Positions 1 to 6,693 of a stretch of 9,139 nucleotides of DNA are shown here, one piece after another. Under the pieces are notes generated by a model that saw only the letters and a program-made list of their open reading frames with translations, was not told the DNA's origin and did not search any database. Origin of the DNA: Bacteroidaceae bacterium (lineage in GTDB: Bacteria; Bacteroidota; Bacteroidia; Bacteroidales; Bacteroidaceae). The position numbers were made by a program, and so were the translations under genes. The stretch's first letter is position 1; each line of letters begins with the position of its first letter. The DNA is taken from assembly GCA_023227685.1 (NCBI GenBank), contig JALNVG010000090.1, positions 1 through 9,139 on the forward strand. The letters are read 5' to 3'.

Positions 1-1925
1 CCCAGTAATTTCTTGAGTCCCCGATATTCCAAAATCTTTTCTACGATAACGTGTTTGTGCCTCACTTCCATCAGTGCTTCTTCTGATGTGACATATTGCC
101 CGCCTTTTGTTCTTTTTGCTTTTTCTACAATTTTAAGTTTATCGAATAAGATTTCGCCAACTTGTTTCGGAGATGATACATTAAAAGTTTCACCGGCCAT
201 TTGCTGAATTTCTTTTTCAAGACTCAGCATTTGTTTAGTGAATAGGGTAGACGATTGCTTTAGTGCTCCCGTGTCAATAAGAACTCCATTTCTCTCCATA
301 TTGATAAGTACCGGAATGAGAGGCATCTCAATTTCGTAAAAGAGTTTTTCCGCATCTTTTTCTTTTAGCTCTTTTTCCAAAATGTTTTTTAGTTTTAAGG
401 TGATGTCTGCATCTTCGCTTGCATAACGGTAAACCTCTTTTGGATTTAAATCGCGCATGTTTTTCTGATTCTTTCCTTTCGGTCCAATAAGTTCTTCTAT
501 ATGTATAGTTTGATAGTGGAGGTATATTTCAGCTAAATAATCCATTCCGTGCCGAAGTTCCGGTTGAAGTACATAATGTGCAACCATTGTGTCAAACAAT
601 GCTCCTTTTATTTCAATATCGTAATTGAGCAGTACGGTTAAATCATACTTTAAATTTTGGCCGACTTTTATAATTTTTTCATTTTCATAAACCGGCTTGA
701 ATTCTTCGACAATTTTTTTAGCCTCTTTTCTTTGGGGAGGTATGGGAATATAAAAAGCCTGATCTTCAGCCATAGAAAAACTTAAACCTACCAATTCTGC
801 GGTCATTGCATTTATTCCTGTTGTTTCTGTGTCTAGAGCAACAATTTTAGATGTAAGTAATAATTTAATTAAATTGCTTCTATCTTCCTTTGAATCAATG
901 AGTTGGTATTCGCTATGGCGTGATTCCGCTGTCTCATAATTCATTTCTTTTTTTTCTTCTGCCCCAGTCTCCGTATTTTCCGCAAACAAATCGCCTTCAA
1001 AAAGGTTTTTTACTGTTGATTTGTTTTCTTTTTTCTTTTCAGAATCATTCTCTCTGTTAAGCACTCTATCTAAAAGAGTGCGGAATTCCAACTTCGTGAA
1101 AATATATTTTAGAGTTTCTTTGTCCGGATCTTTTTTGGCTAGTTCGTACATGTTCAATTTAATGGGGACGTCAGTTTTGATTGTAGCCAAATATTTTGAA
1201 AAATTAATTTTGTCTTTATTTTCTTCAACTTTCTTTTTCAGTGCGCCCTTTAGTTTGTCAGTATTAGCCAGAAGATTTTCGATGCTTCCAAATTCGGCAA
1301 TTAATTTTTGTGCTGTTTTTTCTCCGATGCCCGGACAGCCTGGTATATTATCGGCGGTGTCACCCATAAGCCCGAGCATGTCAATGATTTGTGAAGAGTT
1401 TTGAATTTTATATTTTGTCTTAATCTGTTCTATACCCATAATTTCATAACCACCGTTATACCTCGGACGATACATTTTGACATTTTCGCTTACGAGTTGG
1501 GCATAGTCTTTGTCGGGAGTGAGCATGAAAGTCGGTATATTTTGTTTGCCCGCTTCAGTAGCAAGCGTGCCGATTACATCATCTGCTTCGTATCTTTGTA
1601 CCTCTAAAATGGGGATGCGGTAGGCGCGTATTATTTCTTTAATAATTGGAATTGCCTGGCTGATATCTTCCGGTGTTTTTTCGCGTTGTGCCTTGTACTG
1701 CTCGTAAACCTCATGTCGGAAGGTCGGACCTTTAGGATCGAAAGCGATCCCAATATGAGTCGGATTTTCCTTTTTCAAGATTTCTTCGAGAGTATTTACA
1801 AATCCTAAGATAGCAGATGTATTCATACCCTTTGAGTTGATTCTCGGGTTTTTGATGAATGCATAGTATGATCTGTAAATCAGTGCATATGCGTCTAAAA
1901 GAAATAATTTTTTATCGTATTCCAT
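1..1925 (-). CDS. polA: DNA polymerase I, N-terminal part (cut by the left window edge)
   Basis: Seen: an uninterrupted minus-strand frame from the ATG at 1925 to the window edge, giving 641 complete codons with no stop. Residues 1 to about 290 form the 5'-nuclease domain: LLDAYALIYRSYYAF with D11, EADD with D115/D116, LTPDKD with D138/D140, and the helix-hairpin-helix stretch GLMGDTADNIPGCPGIGEK with D189 and D192. A charged linker (about 290-345) follows. The 3'-5' exonuclease has all three motifs: D365/E367 in LDTETTG, N424/D428 in GQNLKYD, and Y501/D505 in YASEDAD. The polymerase domain starts near IEMPLIPVL (532), and the visible part ends at EYRGLKKLL. The palm and fingers, including the catalytic DYSQIELR and HDE motifs, lie outside the window. 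Role (family knowledge): Okazaki fragment maturation and repair synthesis. No clear TAnnTTTG promoter was found upstream on the minus strand. The identification is secure. Confidence 0.97.
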   Translation of the reverse strand, partial: MEYDKKLFLLDAYALIYRSYYAFIKNPRINSKGMNTSAILGFVNTLEEILKKENPTHIGIAFDPKGPTFRHEVYEQYKAQREKTPEDISQAIPIIKEIIRAYRIPILEVQRYEADDVIGTLATEAGKQNIPTFMLTPDKDYAQLVSENVKMYRPRYNGGYEIMGIEQIKTKYKIQNSSQIIDMLGLMGDTADNIPGCPGIGEKTAQKLIAEFGSIENLLANTDKLKGALKKKVEENKDKINFSKYLATIKTDVPIKLNMYELAKKDPDKETLKYIFTKLEFRTLLDRVLNRENDSEKKKENKSTVKNLFEGDLFAENTETGAEEKKEMNYETAESRHSEYQLIDSKEDRSNLIKLLLTSKIVALDTETTGINAMTAELVGLSFSMAEDQAFYIPIPPQRKEAKKIVEEFKPVYENEKIIKVGQNLKYDLTVLLNYDIEIKGALFDTMVAHYVLQPELRHGMDYLAEIYLHYQTIHIEELIGPKGKNQKNMRDLNPKEVYRYASEDADITLKLKNILEKELKEKDAEKLFYEIEMPLIPVLINMERNGVLIDTGALKQSSTLFTKQMLSLEKEIQQMAGETFNVSSPKQVGEILFDKLKIVEKAKRTKGGQYVTSEEALMEVRHKHVIVEKILEYRGLKKLL

Positions 1926-1985
1926 ATAAATATTTAATTTTCTTCGTAAAAATACAAAAAAATACCTTAGTATGCGTTTTATTAT

Positions 1986-1993
1986 TAATTTTG
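1986..1993 (+). promoter_or_regulatory. Weak candidate -7 element for the polyprenyl synthase gene
   Basis: TAATTTTG followed by T matches the Bacteroidetes -7 consensus TAnnTTTGY and lies 18 bases before the ATG at 2012, implying a very short leader. No TTTG is present 19-21 bases upstream, so this rests on one box only. The 86-base gap is shared with the divergent polA gene. Confidence 0.35.
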
Positions 1994-2011
1994 TAACCAA
2001 AAGATATCTTT

Positions 2012-2986
2012 ATGGATCAATTATCAAAGATAAAACTTCCCATACAGGCTGATTTGGATAAGTTCTGTACCTTGTTCAATCAATCTCTTTCTTCGTCCAA
2101 TCCTCTCTTGACGGAAGTCTTTAAGCACATACGTCATAGCGAAGGCAAGATGATGCGTCCTATAATTTTTTTGTTGATGACGCGTATGTATGGAGAAGTT
2201 AAAGTAGAATCTCTTCATGCGGCGGTATCACTTGAGCTTCTTCATACGGCAAGTTTGATACATGATGATGTTGTAGATGAGAGTGATGAGCGACGTGGTC
2301 AACCATCCGTCAATGATATTTTCAATAATAAGGTTTCTGTATTATCCGGTGATTATTTATTGGCTTCAAGTTTGTTGCATTCCGTTTATACGAATGACAT
2401 TCGAATAGTAAAAATAATCTCCCAATTAGGCCAGAATTTGTCTGAAGGTGAACTTCTACAGTTATCCAATATAAGCAATAAAGAAATTAACGAATCGGTA
2501 TATTTTGATGTGATTAAAAAGAAGACTGCTGCGTTTTTTTCAGCATGTACAATGGCTGGTGCATTGTCTCTTAAGGTTAATGACAAACAGCTTGAAGTAG
2601 CTCGATTATTAGGGCAATATATCGGAATTTGTTTTCAGATTAAGGATGATATTTTTGATTATTATAATAATACCAATATCGGTAAACCTACGGGTAATGA
2701 CATGATTGAAGGTAAATTAACACTGCCGGCTATTTATGCTTTGAGAACTAGCGTTGATGAAAAGGCTGAAAATTATGCTGCTAAAGTTAAATCCCGTACG
2801 GCTACAGCCGAAGAAATTGAGTTTCTTGTTAATTTCACAAAACGTTCAGGCGGCATTGAGTATGCTAGTCAGGTAATGAAAGATTATCATGATAAGGCAC
2901 TTTCTCTTATTCTTTCATTTCCACAATCAGAGGTACGTTCTTCTCTTGAAATGTATGCTGACTTTGTTGTTAATAGGGTGAAATAA
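2012..2986 (+). CDS. Long-chain trans-polyprenyl diphosphate synthase (octaprenyl-type)
   Basis: A 324-residue all-alpha isoprenyl synthase, the usual length for the IspB/IspA superfamily. The first aspartate-rich motif is DDVVD (85-89) in LIHDDVVDESDERRGQPSVN, and the second is DDIFD (212-216) in QIKDDIFDYY. Both bind the Mg-diphosphate of the allylic substrate and of isopentenyl diphosphate. GKMMRP (45-50) and KKKTAAFF (169-176) are further conserved binding segments. Residues just before the first motif are small (A80, S81), which in this family leaves the product pocket open and favours long chains. I infer a role in making the menaquinone side chain; exact chain length cannot be read from sequence. 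The protein is cytosolic, with no signal peptide. The ATG at 2012 is preceded by A/T-rich sequence without a Shine-Dalgarno, as usual in Bacteroidetes. The gene stands alone, divergent from polA and convergent with deoC. An ispB-like name would fit but the symbol is left blank because chain length is unknown. Confidence 0.93.
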   Translation: MDQLSKIKLPIQADLDKFCTLFNQSLSSSNPLLTEVFKHIRHSEGKMMRPIIFLLMTRMYGEVKVESLHAAVSLELLHTASLIHDDVVDESDERRGQPSVNDIFNNKVSVLSGDYLLASSLLHSVYTNDIRIVKIISQLGQNLSEGELLQLSNISNKEINESVYFDVIKKKTAAFFSACTMAGALSLKVNDKQLEVARLLGQYIGICFQIKDDIFDYYNNTNIGKPTGNDMIEGKLTLPAIYALRTSVDEKAENYAAKVKSRTATAEEIEFLVNFTKRSGGIEYASQVMKDYHDKALSLILSFPQSEVRSSLEMYADFVVNRVK

Positions 2987-2989
2987 TAT

Positions 2990-3038
2990 TATTTCATCTT
3001 TTTTCTATTTTACAAGAAAAAAGATGAAATATTTTTTT
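2990..3038 (+). terminator. Intrinsic terminator of the polyprenyl synthase gene, shared with deoC
   Basis: Perfect 16-bp inverted repeat (2990-3005 with 3016-3031) and a 10-base loop, starting 4 bases after the synthase stop codon and followed by seven T residues (3032-3038). On the minus strand the same hairpin lies downstream of the deoC stop codon (3043) but is followed by a mixed A/T stretch rather than a clean U-tract. It therefore probably stops plus-strand transcription strongly and the mnmG-deoC cluster less strongly. Confidence 0.85.
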
Positions 3039-3042
3039 CTTA

Positions 3043-3945
3043 TTAAAATCTAACTAATTCTTTACCGCAAATATCAGAGAGTAGGAGGTTAGCCAATCTG
3101 CTTGTGCCTAGCCGAAATAATTTGTTAGTCATCCATTCTTCACCTAATATTTCGTTTGCTATTGTGTAATAGACCAAGGCATCTTTAATTGTTTTTAATC
3201 CACCGGCAGCCTTAAATCCTACTTTAATGTTTGTTTTCTGATAATATTCTTTAATGGCATTACACATAACATAGGCGGCTTTGGGCGTGGCAGCCGGCTC
3301 TATTTTGCCTGTAGATGTCTTGATAAAGTCTGCACCGGAATACATAGCAAGAATAGATGCTTTTTTAATGTTTCGAGCTGTTTTTAAGGCTCCTGTTTCT
3401 AGAATTACTTTCAGAATATGTGACTTGCAATACTCTTTTGCTTCTTGAATTTCATCGCATACATTTTCATAATCTTCATTCAAGAAATCGCCTACTGAAA
3501 GCACTATATCTATTTCGTCAGCACCATCTTTTAGAGCTAAGTTCGTTTCTGCAATTTTAATTTCACTGAATGTTTGCGATGACGGAAAACCACCGGAAAC
3601 GCAAGTGATATCCACGTCGTCTACTTCTAAAGTGGTCCTTACCATAGCTGCGAACCTTGGATATACACAGATTGATGCTACGTTCTTTAAATCAGGAAAT
3701 TCATCATCAAAATTATTTACATTTTCTGTAAATTTCATGATGCTTGTATCGCAATCTGTACAATTCAGACTTGTTAGGTCTATGCAGTTGAATAAGAATT
3801 CCTTTACAGCTTTAGTGTTGTTTTTTACTATATTATCATGGACTAAATTATCGACTTCTCCGGCTATTTCGTTGTCGTTTAAATTTATGTTGTACTTTGA
3901 TAATGCGATTTCGTACTTGCTTTTTGTTTGATTCTTTTCTTCCAT
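3043..3945 (-). CDS. deoC: Deoxyribose-phosphate aldolase
   Basis: A class I TIM-barrel aldolase of 300 residues that cleaves 2-deoxy-D-ribose 5-phosphate to glyceraldehyde 3-phosphate and acetaldehyde in deoxynucleoside catabolism. Visible motifs: the Schiff-base lysine K209 in ADFIKTSTGK, the second active-site lysine K245 in VGFKAAGG, and the acidic DEID (143-146) in GADEIDIVLSVG. The phosphate-binding glycines are in KAAGG, and FRLGTSRLANLLLSDI is the conserved C-terminus. It is longer than the roughly 260-residue E. coli enzyme because of an N-terminal extension; this longer form is, from memory, typical of Bacteroides DeoC. It starts one base after the stop codon of the MazG-like gene, so translation is probably coupled. 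It is the last gene of the minus-strand cluster, and the hairpin at 2990-3031 follows it. No other deo genes are present, so the placement suggests general nucleotide salvage. Confidence 0.96.
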   Translation of the reverse strand: MEEKNQTKSKYEIALSKYNINLNDNEIAGEVDNLVHDNIVKNNTKAVKEFLFNCIDLTSLNCTDCDTSIMKFTENVNNFDDEFPDLKNVASICVYPRFAAMVRTTLEVDDVDITCVSGGFPSSQTFSEIKIAETNLALKDGADEIDIVLSVGDFLNEDYENVCDEIQEAKEYCKSHILKVILETGALKTARNIKKASILAMYSGADFIKTSTGKIEPAATPKAAYVMCNAIKEYYQKTNIKVGFKAAGGLKTIKDALVYYTIANEILGEEWMTNKLFRLGTSRLANLLLSDICGKELVRF

Positions 3946-3946
3946 T

Positions 3947-4270
3947 TTATTTTAATTTTGGATTGTTAATATGTCTTTTATTATCTCTTTCTGTTTTTTT
4001 CTCTATACTTTGTTGAAAAGCCTTTGTTAAATTGGTTCCCGTTTGGTTAGAAATGCACAGCAATACCCAAAATATATCAGCTATTTCTTCGCTGAGATTA
4101 TCTTTTTCTCCCTCTTTAAAGGATTGGTCACCATATTTTCTTGCCATTACTTTGGCCAATTCGCCAACTTCTTCGGTTAGTACGGCCATATTTGTCAGTT
4201 CACTAAAATAGCGAACGCCATATTTCTTGATCCATTCATCAACCTCTTGTTGTGCTTCTTCTATTGTCAT
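3947..4270 (-). CDS. MazG-like nucleotide pyrophosphohydrolase
   Basis: A 107-residue all-alpha protein of the MazG/dUTPase-type NTP pyrophosphohydrolase superfamily, in the short single-domain form. The metal-binding signature is LTEEVGELAKVM (E34 and E37) followed by LSEEIADIFWVLL (E62 and D65), matching the ExxE plus ExxD pattern that holds Mg ions. The C-terminus (about 90-107) is basic and rich in lysine, arginine and asparagine. The family hydrolyses nucleoside triphosphates to monophosphate and pyrophosphate, often to remove non-canonical nucleotides. The substrate of this protein cannot be deduced. The start at 4270 is 7 bases after the dtd stop codon, and the stop is one base before the deoC start, so these three genes form one transcript. 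Neighbours in proofreading and deoxynucleotide breakdown fit a house-cleaning role (inference). It is much shorter than E. coli MazG, so that symbol is not used. Confidence 0.9.
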   Translation of the reverse strand: MTIEEAQQEVDEWIKKYGVRYFSELTNMAVLTEEVGELAKVMARKYGDQSFKEGEKDNLSEEIADIFWVLLCISNQTGTNLTKAFQQSIEKKTERDNKRHINNPKLK

Positions 4271-4277
4271 TTTTATT

Positions 4278-4730
4278 TTATTCCTTGTTTTTGGTATCCA
4301 TACATATTGTTACCGGACCGTCATTTACTAGCTCTACCTTCATATCTGCGCCGAAAACACCGGTTCTAATCTTTTTTCCTAAAGCTTTTTCAAGATCTTT
4401 GCAGAACTTTTCATAAAGAGGAACAGATATCTCCGCTTTTGCGGCCTTGATATAAGAGGGCCGGTTGCCTTTTTTCGTTGATGCTTGCAATGTAAATTGG
4501 CTAATGACTAGAATTTCACCCTTTTCATCGAGAACGGATTTATTCATTACACCATTTTCGTCATCAAAGATTCGCATGTTTACAATTTTTCTGCAAAGCC
4601 AGTCAATATCTTCCTGATTATCAGCTTCTTCTATGCCTACGAGTATTAGTAGTCCCTTCTCTATGGTTTCTTTTTCTCGGTCTTTTATTGTTACAGATGC
4701 CTTGCTTGTTCGTTGTATGACTACTCTCAT
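4278..4730 (-). CDS. dtd: D-aminoacyl-tRNA deacylase
   Basis: A 150-residue DTD-fold protein of full normal length. It hydrolyses D-aminoacyl-tRNA (and Gly-tRNA-Ala in family members), recycling tRNA and protecting translation. The N-terminus MRVVIQRTSKASV is canonical. The two motifs that build the active site across the dimer are present: SQFTLQ (77-82) and the Gly-cisPro motif GPVT (138-141) in NDGPVTICMDT. TKKGNRPSY (85-93) is the conserved loop after the first motif. The start ATG at 4730 fits this N-terminus exactly. The gene follows uvrC after a 58-base gap that holds a possible -7 element, and is followed after 7 bases by the MazG-like gene. Cytosolic, with nothing abnormal. Confidence 0.96.
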   Translation of the reverse strand: MRVVIQRTSKASVTIKDREKETIEKGLLILVGIEEADNQEDIDWLCRKIVNMRIFDDENGVMNKSVLDEKGEILVISQFTLQASTKKGNRPSYIKAAKAEISVPLYEKFCKDLEKALGKKIRTGVFGADMKVELVNDGPVTICMDTKNKE

Positions 4731-4752
4731 GTTGTTATTATTGTCTATTTTG

Positions 4753-4760
4753 CAAATCTA
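4753..4760 (-). promoter_or_regulatory. Possible internal -7 element before dtd
   Basis: Read on the minus strand the bases are TAGATTTG followed by C, matching TAnnTTTGY. The box lies in the uvrC-dtd gap, 23 bases before the dtd ATG. No TTTG occurs at the -33 distance, so the call is weak. If real, dtd, the MazG-like gene and deoC could be transcribed separately from mnmG-uvrC. Confidence 0.28.
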
Positions 4761-4788
4761 TAAAATAAGATTGATTTTTGATCTTGAT

Positions 4789-6612
4789 TTATAGATTATC
4801 TTTGATGATTTTTGCTTTAGCTTTGCCGATAACTAGTTCCAGTTTTTCAATTGGTGTCTCTTTTATTCTTTTTGTACTCTTGAATTCTTTGAGTAATGTT
4901 GTTTTAGTCTTTTCTCCAATGCCTTTTATCTGGTCAAGAGCCGAGGCAATTTGATGTTTGCTTCTCTTTTCTCTATGAAAAGTAATGGCAAATCGGTGTA
5001 CTTCATCCTGCATTTGTGCCAGCAGTTTAAATAAGGCACTTTGTTGTTTGAGTCCGATAACTTGTGGCGGAAACCCATATAAAAGCTCGGAAGTTCGGTG
5101 CCTTGAATCTTTAGCTAGGCCGGCGATAGGTATCTTAAGTCCCAACTCATCTTCGATGATCTCTCTGGTTACTTCCATTTGCCCCTTGCCACCATCGGTT
5201 ATGATGAGGTCGGGCAGGGGAGTTTTTTCGTTGATGGCTCGTTGGTAGCGTCTTCTTACGACTTCTTTCATCGAGGCATAATCATCAGGTCCTATAACCG
5301 ATTTGATATTATATTTTCGATAATCGTTTTTTGATGGTTTTGCCTTTTTAAAGACTACACATGCCGCCACAGCATCAGAGCCTTGGATGTTTGAGTTATC
5401 GAAGCATTCTATTTGCATAGGAAGTTTAGGTAGCTTTAATTGCACTTGAATTTCTTTCATCAATCGTATGCCCCTTTGTTCCGGATTTAATTTCTCCGCC
5501 TGCTTTAAGCGATCTACTTTATATTGCTTGACGTTCAATAGCGAAAGGTCGAGAAGCTTTTTCTTATCTCCGCGCTGAGGTATTGTGAAGATAGTATTTT
5601 TCATCTCAAGGTCTATATCAAAAGGTACGATAATCTCTGGAGAATGGCTTTCGTAGCGCTCGCGCATTTCTGCGATGCCAAGCGCCAGCAGTTCCTCTTT
5701 TGTTTCGTTTAAGCGTTTCTTGTATTCAAAAGTAAAAGCTTGATTAATAGCTCCTTTAGTAACATGTAAATAGTTGATATAAACGGAATTATTGTCTCCC
5801 TCTTCTATTGAAAATACATCTATGTTATGTAGTATTGAGCTCACTACTTCTGATTTGGATCGGTAGTTTTCTATCAGTGTATATTTATCTTTAAGCACTT
5901 GTGCTTCTTCATATTTCATTTCTCCGGATAGTTCTTCCATCTTTTCTATCAGCAGCTTGCTAATATCCTGAATATTTCCCTTGAGAATTTCTTTTATTTC
6001 TTCTATATTCTTTTGATATTCCACCTTTGACTGTAATCCTACACAAGGTCCTGCACAGTTTTTTATGTGATATTCGAGACATACATGAAACTTCCTGCTC
6101 CTTACATTCTCGTCGCTTAGATTCAGATTACAGTTACGTAGCGGATATAAGTGCTTGATCAAATTCAGCAGTGCATTCATTGTTCCGATGTGGCTGTACG
6201 GGCCATAGTAGGTTGAACCGTCTTTTGCGATTTTTCTTGTTTTAAATATTCTTGGGTATTCTTCGTTTTTTACGCATATCGACGGATAAGTTTTATCATC
6301 TTTCAGTAGAACATTATATCTTGGCTTGTATTTCTTGATTAAATTATTTTCCAGCAGCAATGCATCTTCTTCTGTGTTTACTACGATATATTTTATGTCC
6401 TGTATTTTGCTGACTAAGACTCTGGTTTTTCCTGGACCATGATCTTTTGAGAAGTAGGAGTAAACTCTTCGTTTTAGATTTTTTGCCTTACCTACATATA
6501 TTATTTTGTCATCGCTATTGAGATATTGGTATATGCCGGGCGTTGATGGAAGGTTGTCTACAATACCTCTCAAGTACTTTAATCGTTCAGCTTCAATAGT
6601 TCTCTTTGCCAT
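4789..6612 (-). CDS. uvrC: Excinuclease ABC subunit C
   Basis: A 607-residue protein, normal for UvrC, which makes the 3' and 5' incisions around DNA lesions in nucleotide excision repair. Domains in order: GIY-YIG nuclease (about 20-100) with G26-I27-Y28, Y39-V40-G41, KNLKRRV (45-50) and catalytic-type E88 in LLLENN. A four-cysteine region follows (C161, C178, C186, C190), matching the spacing that holds an Fe-S cluster in E. coli UvrC. The UVR segment for UvrB contact lies around 215-250 (MKYEEAQVLKDKY). The RNase H-like endonuclease has D405 in ECFDNSNIQG, D473 in ITDGGKGQ and H539 in EVHRFAITFH. A helix-hairpin-helix pair sits at the C-terminus (IKGIGEKTKTTLLKEF, 562-577). All key residues are present, so it should be active. 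It is the second gene of the cluster, 81 bases after mnmG, and the intervening gap contains parS. No own promoter was found. Confidence 0.97.
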   Translation of the reverse strand: MAKRTIEAERLKYLRGIVDNLPSTPGIYQYLNSDDKIIYVGKAKNLKRRVYSYFSKDHGPGKTRVLVSKIQDIKYIVVNTEEDALLLENNLIKKYKPRYNVLLKDDKTYPSICVKNEEYPRIFKTRKIAKDGSTYYGPYSHIGTMNALLNLIKHLYPLRNCNLNLSDENVRSRKFHVCLEYHIKNCAGPCVGLQSKVEYQKNIEEIKEILKGNIQDISKLLIEKMEELSGEMKYEEAQVLKDKYTLIENYRSKSEVVSSILHNIDVFSIEEGDNNSVYINYLHVTKGAINQAFTFEYKKRLNETKEELLALGIAEMRERYESHSPEIIVPFDIDLEMKNTIFTIPQRGDKKKLLDLSLLNVKQYKVDRLKQAEKLNPEQRGIRLMKEIQVQLKLPKLPMQIECFDNSNIQGSDAVAACVVFKKAKPSKNDYRKYNIKSVIGPDDYASMKEVVRRRYQRAINEKTPLPDLIITDGGKGQMEVTREIIEDELGLKIPIAGLAKDSRHRTSELLYGFPPQVIGLKQQSALFKLLAQMQDEVHRFAITFHREKRSKHQIASALDQIKGIGEKTKTTLLKEFKSTKRIKETPIEKLELVIGKAKAKIIKDNL

Positions 6613-6642
6613 CTCTAATTTTCTGTTTAAGGTTTCCGTGCA

Positions 6643-6654
6643 ACGATTTATCGT
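6643..6654. repeat. Short inverted repeat beside parS
   Basis: ACGAT and ATCGT arms separated by two bases lie 5 bases from the parS palindrome in the mnmG-uvrC gap. Role unknown; it may be chance, or form a small hairpin in the mnmG-uvrC mRNA. Confidence 0.3.
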
Positions 6655-6659
6655 CGTTT

Positions 6660-6675
6660 TGTTTCACGTGAAACA
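6660..6675. other. parS chromosome partition site (ParB binding)
   Basis: The bases read TGTTTCACGTGAAACA, a perfect 16-bp palindrome identical to the conserved bacterial parS consensus TGTTnCACGTGAAACA bound by ParB/Spo0J. It lies wholly inside the 81-base gap between the mnmG stop codon and the uvrC start. On the minus-strand transcript it could fold, but no T-tract follows, so it is not a terminator. Chromosomal parS sites cluster near the replication origin and nucleate ParB spreading and SMC loading. ParA and ParB themselves are not in the window. Confidence 0.92.
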
Positions 6676-6693
6676 GTGTGCTGCTCTTTGCTT

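Noticed and set aside
1021..1404. 127-residue plus-strand reading frame
   Set aside because: Lies antisense inside polA; serine/phenylalanine-rich shadow with no family features.
1926..2011. polA promoter
   Set aside because: The closest minus-strand sequence has TA four bases, not two, before TTTG, and no good -33 box; not listed as a feature.
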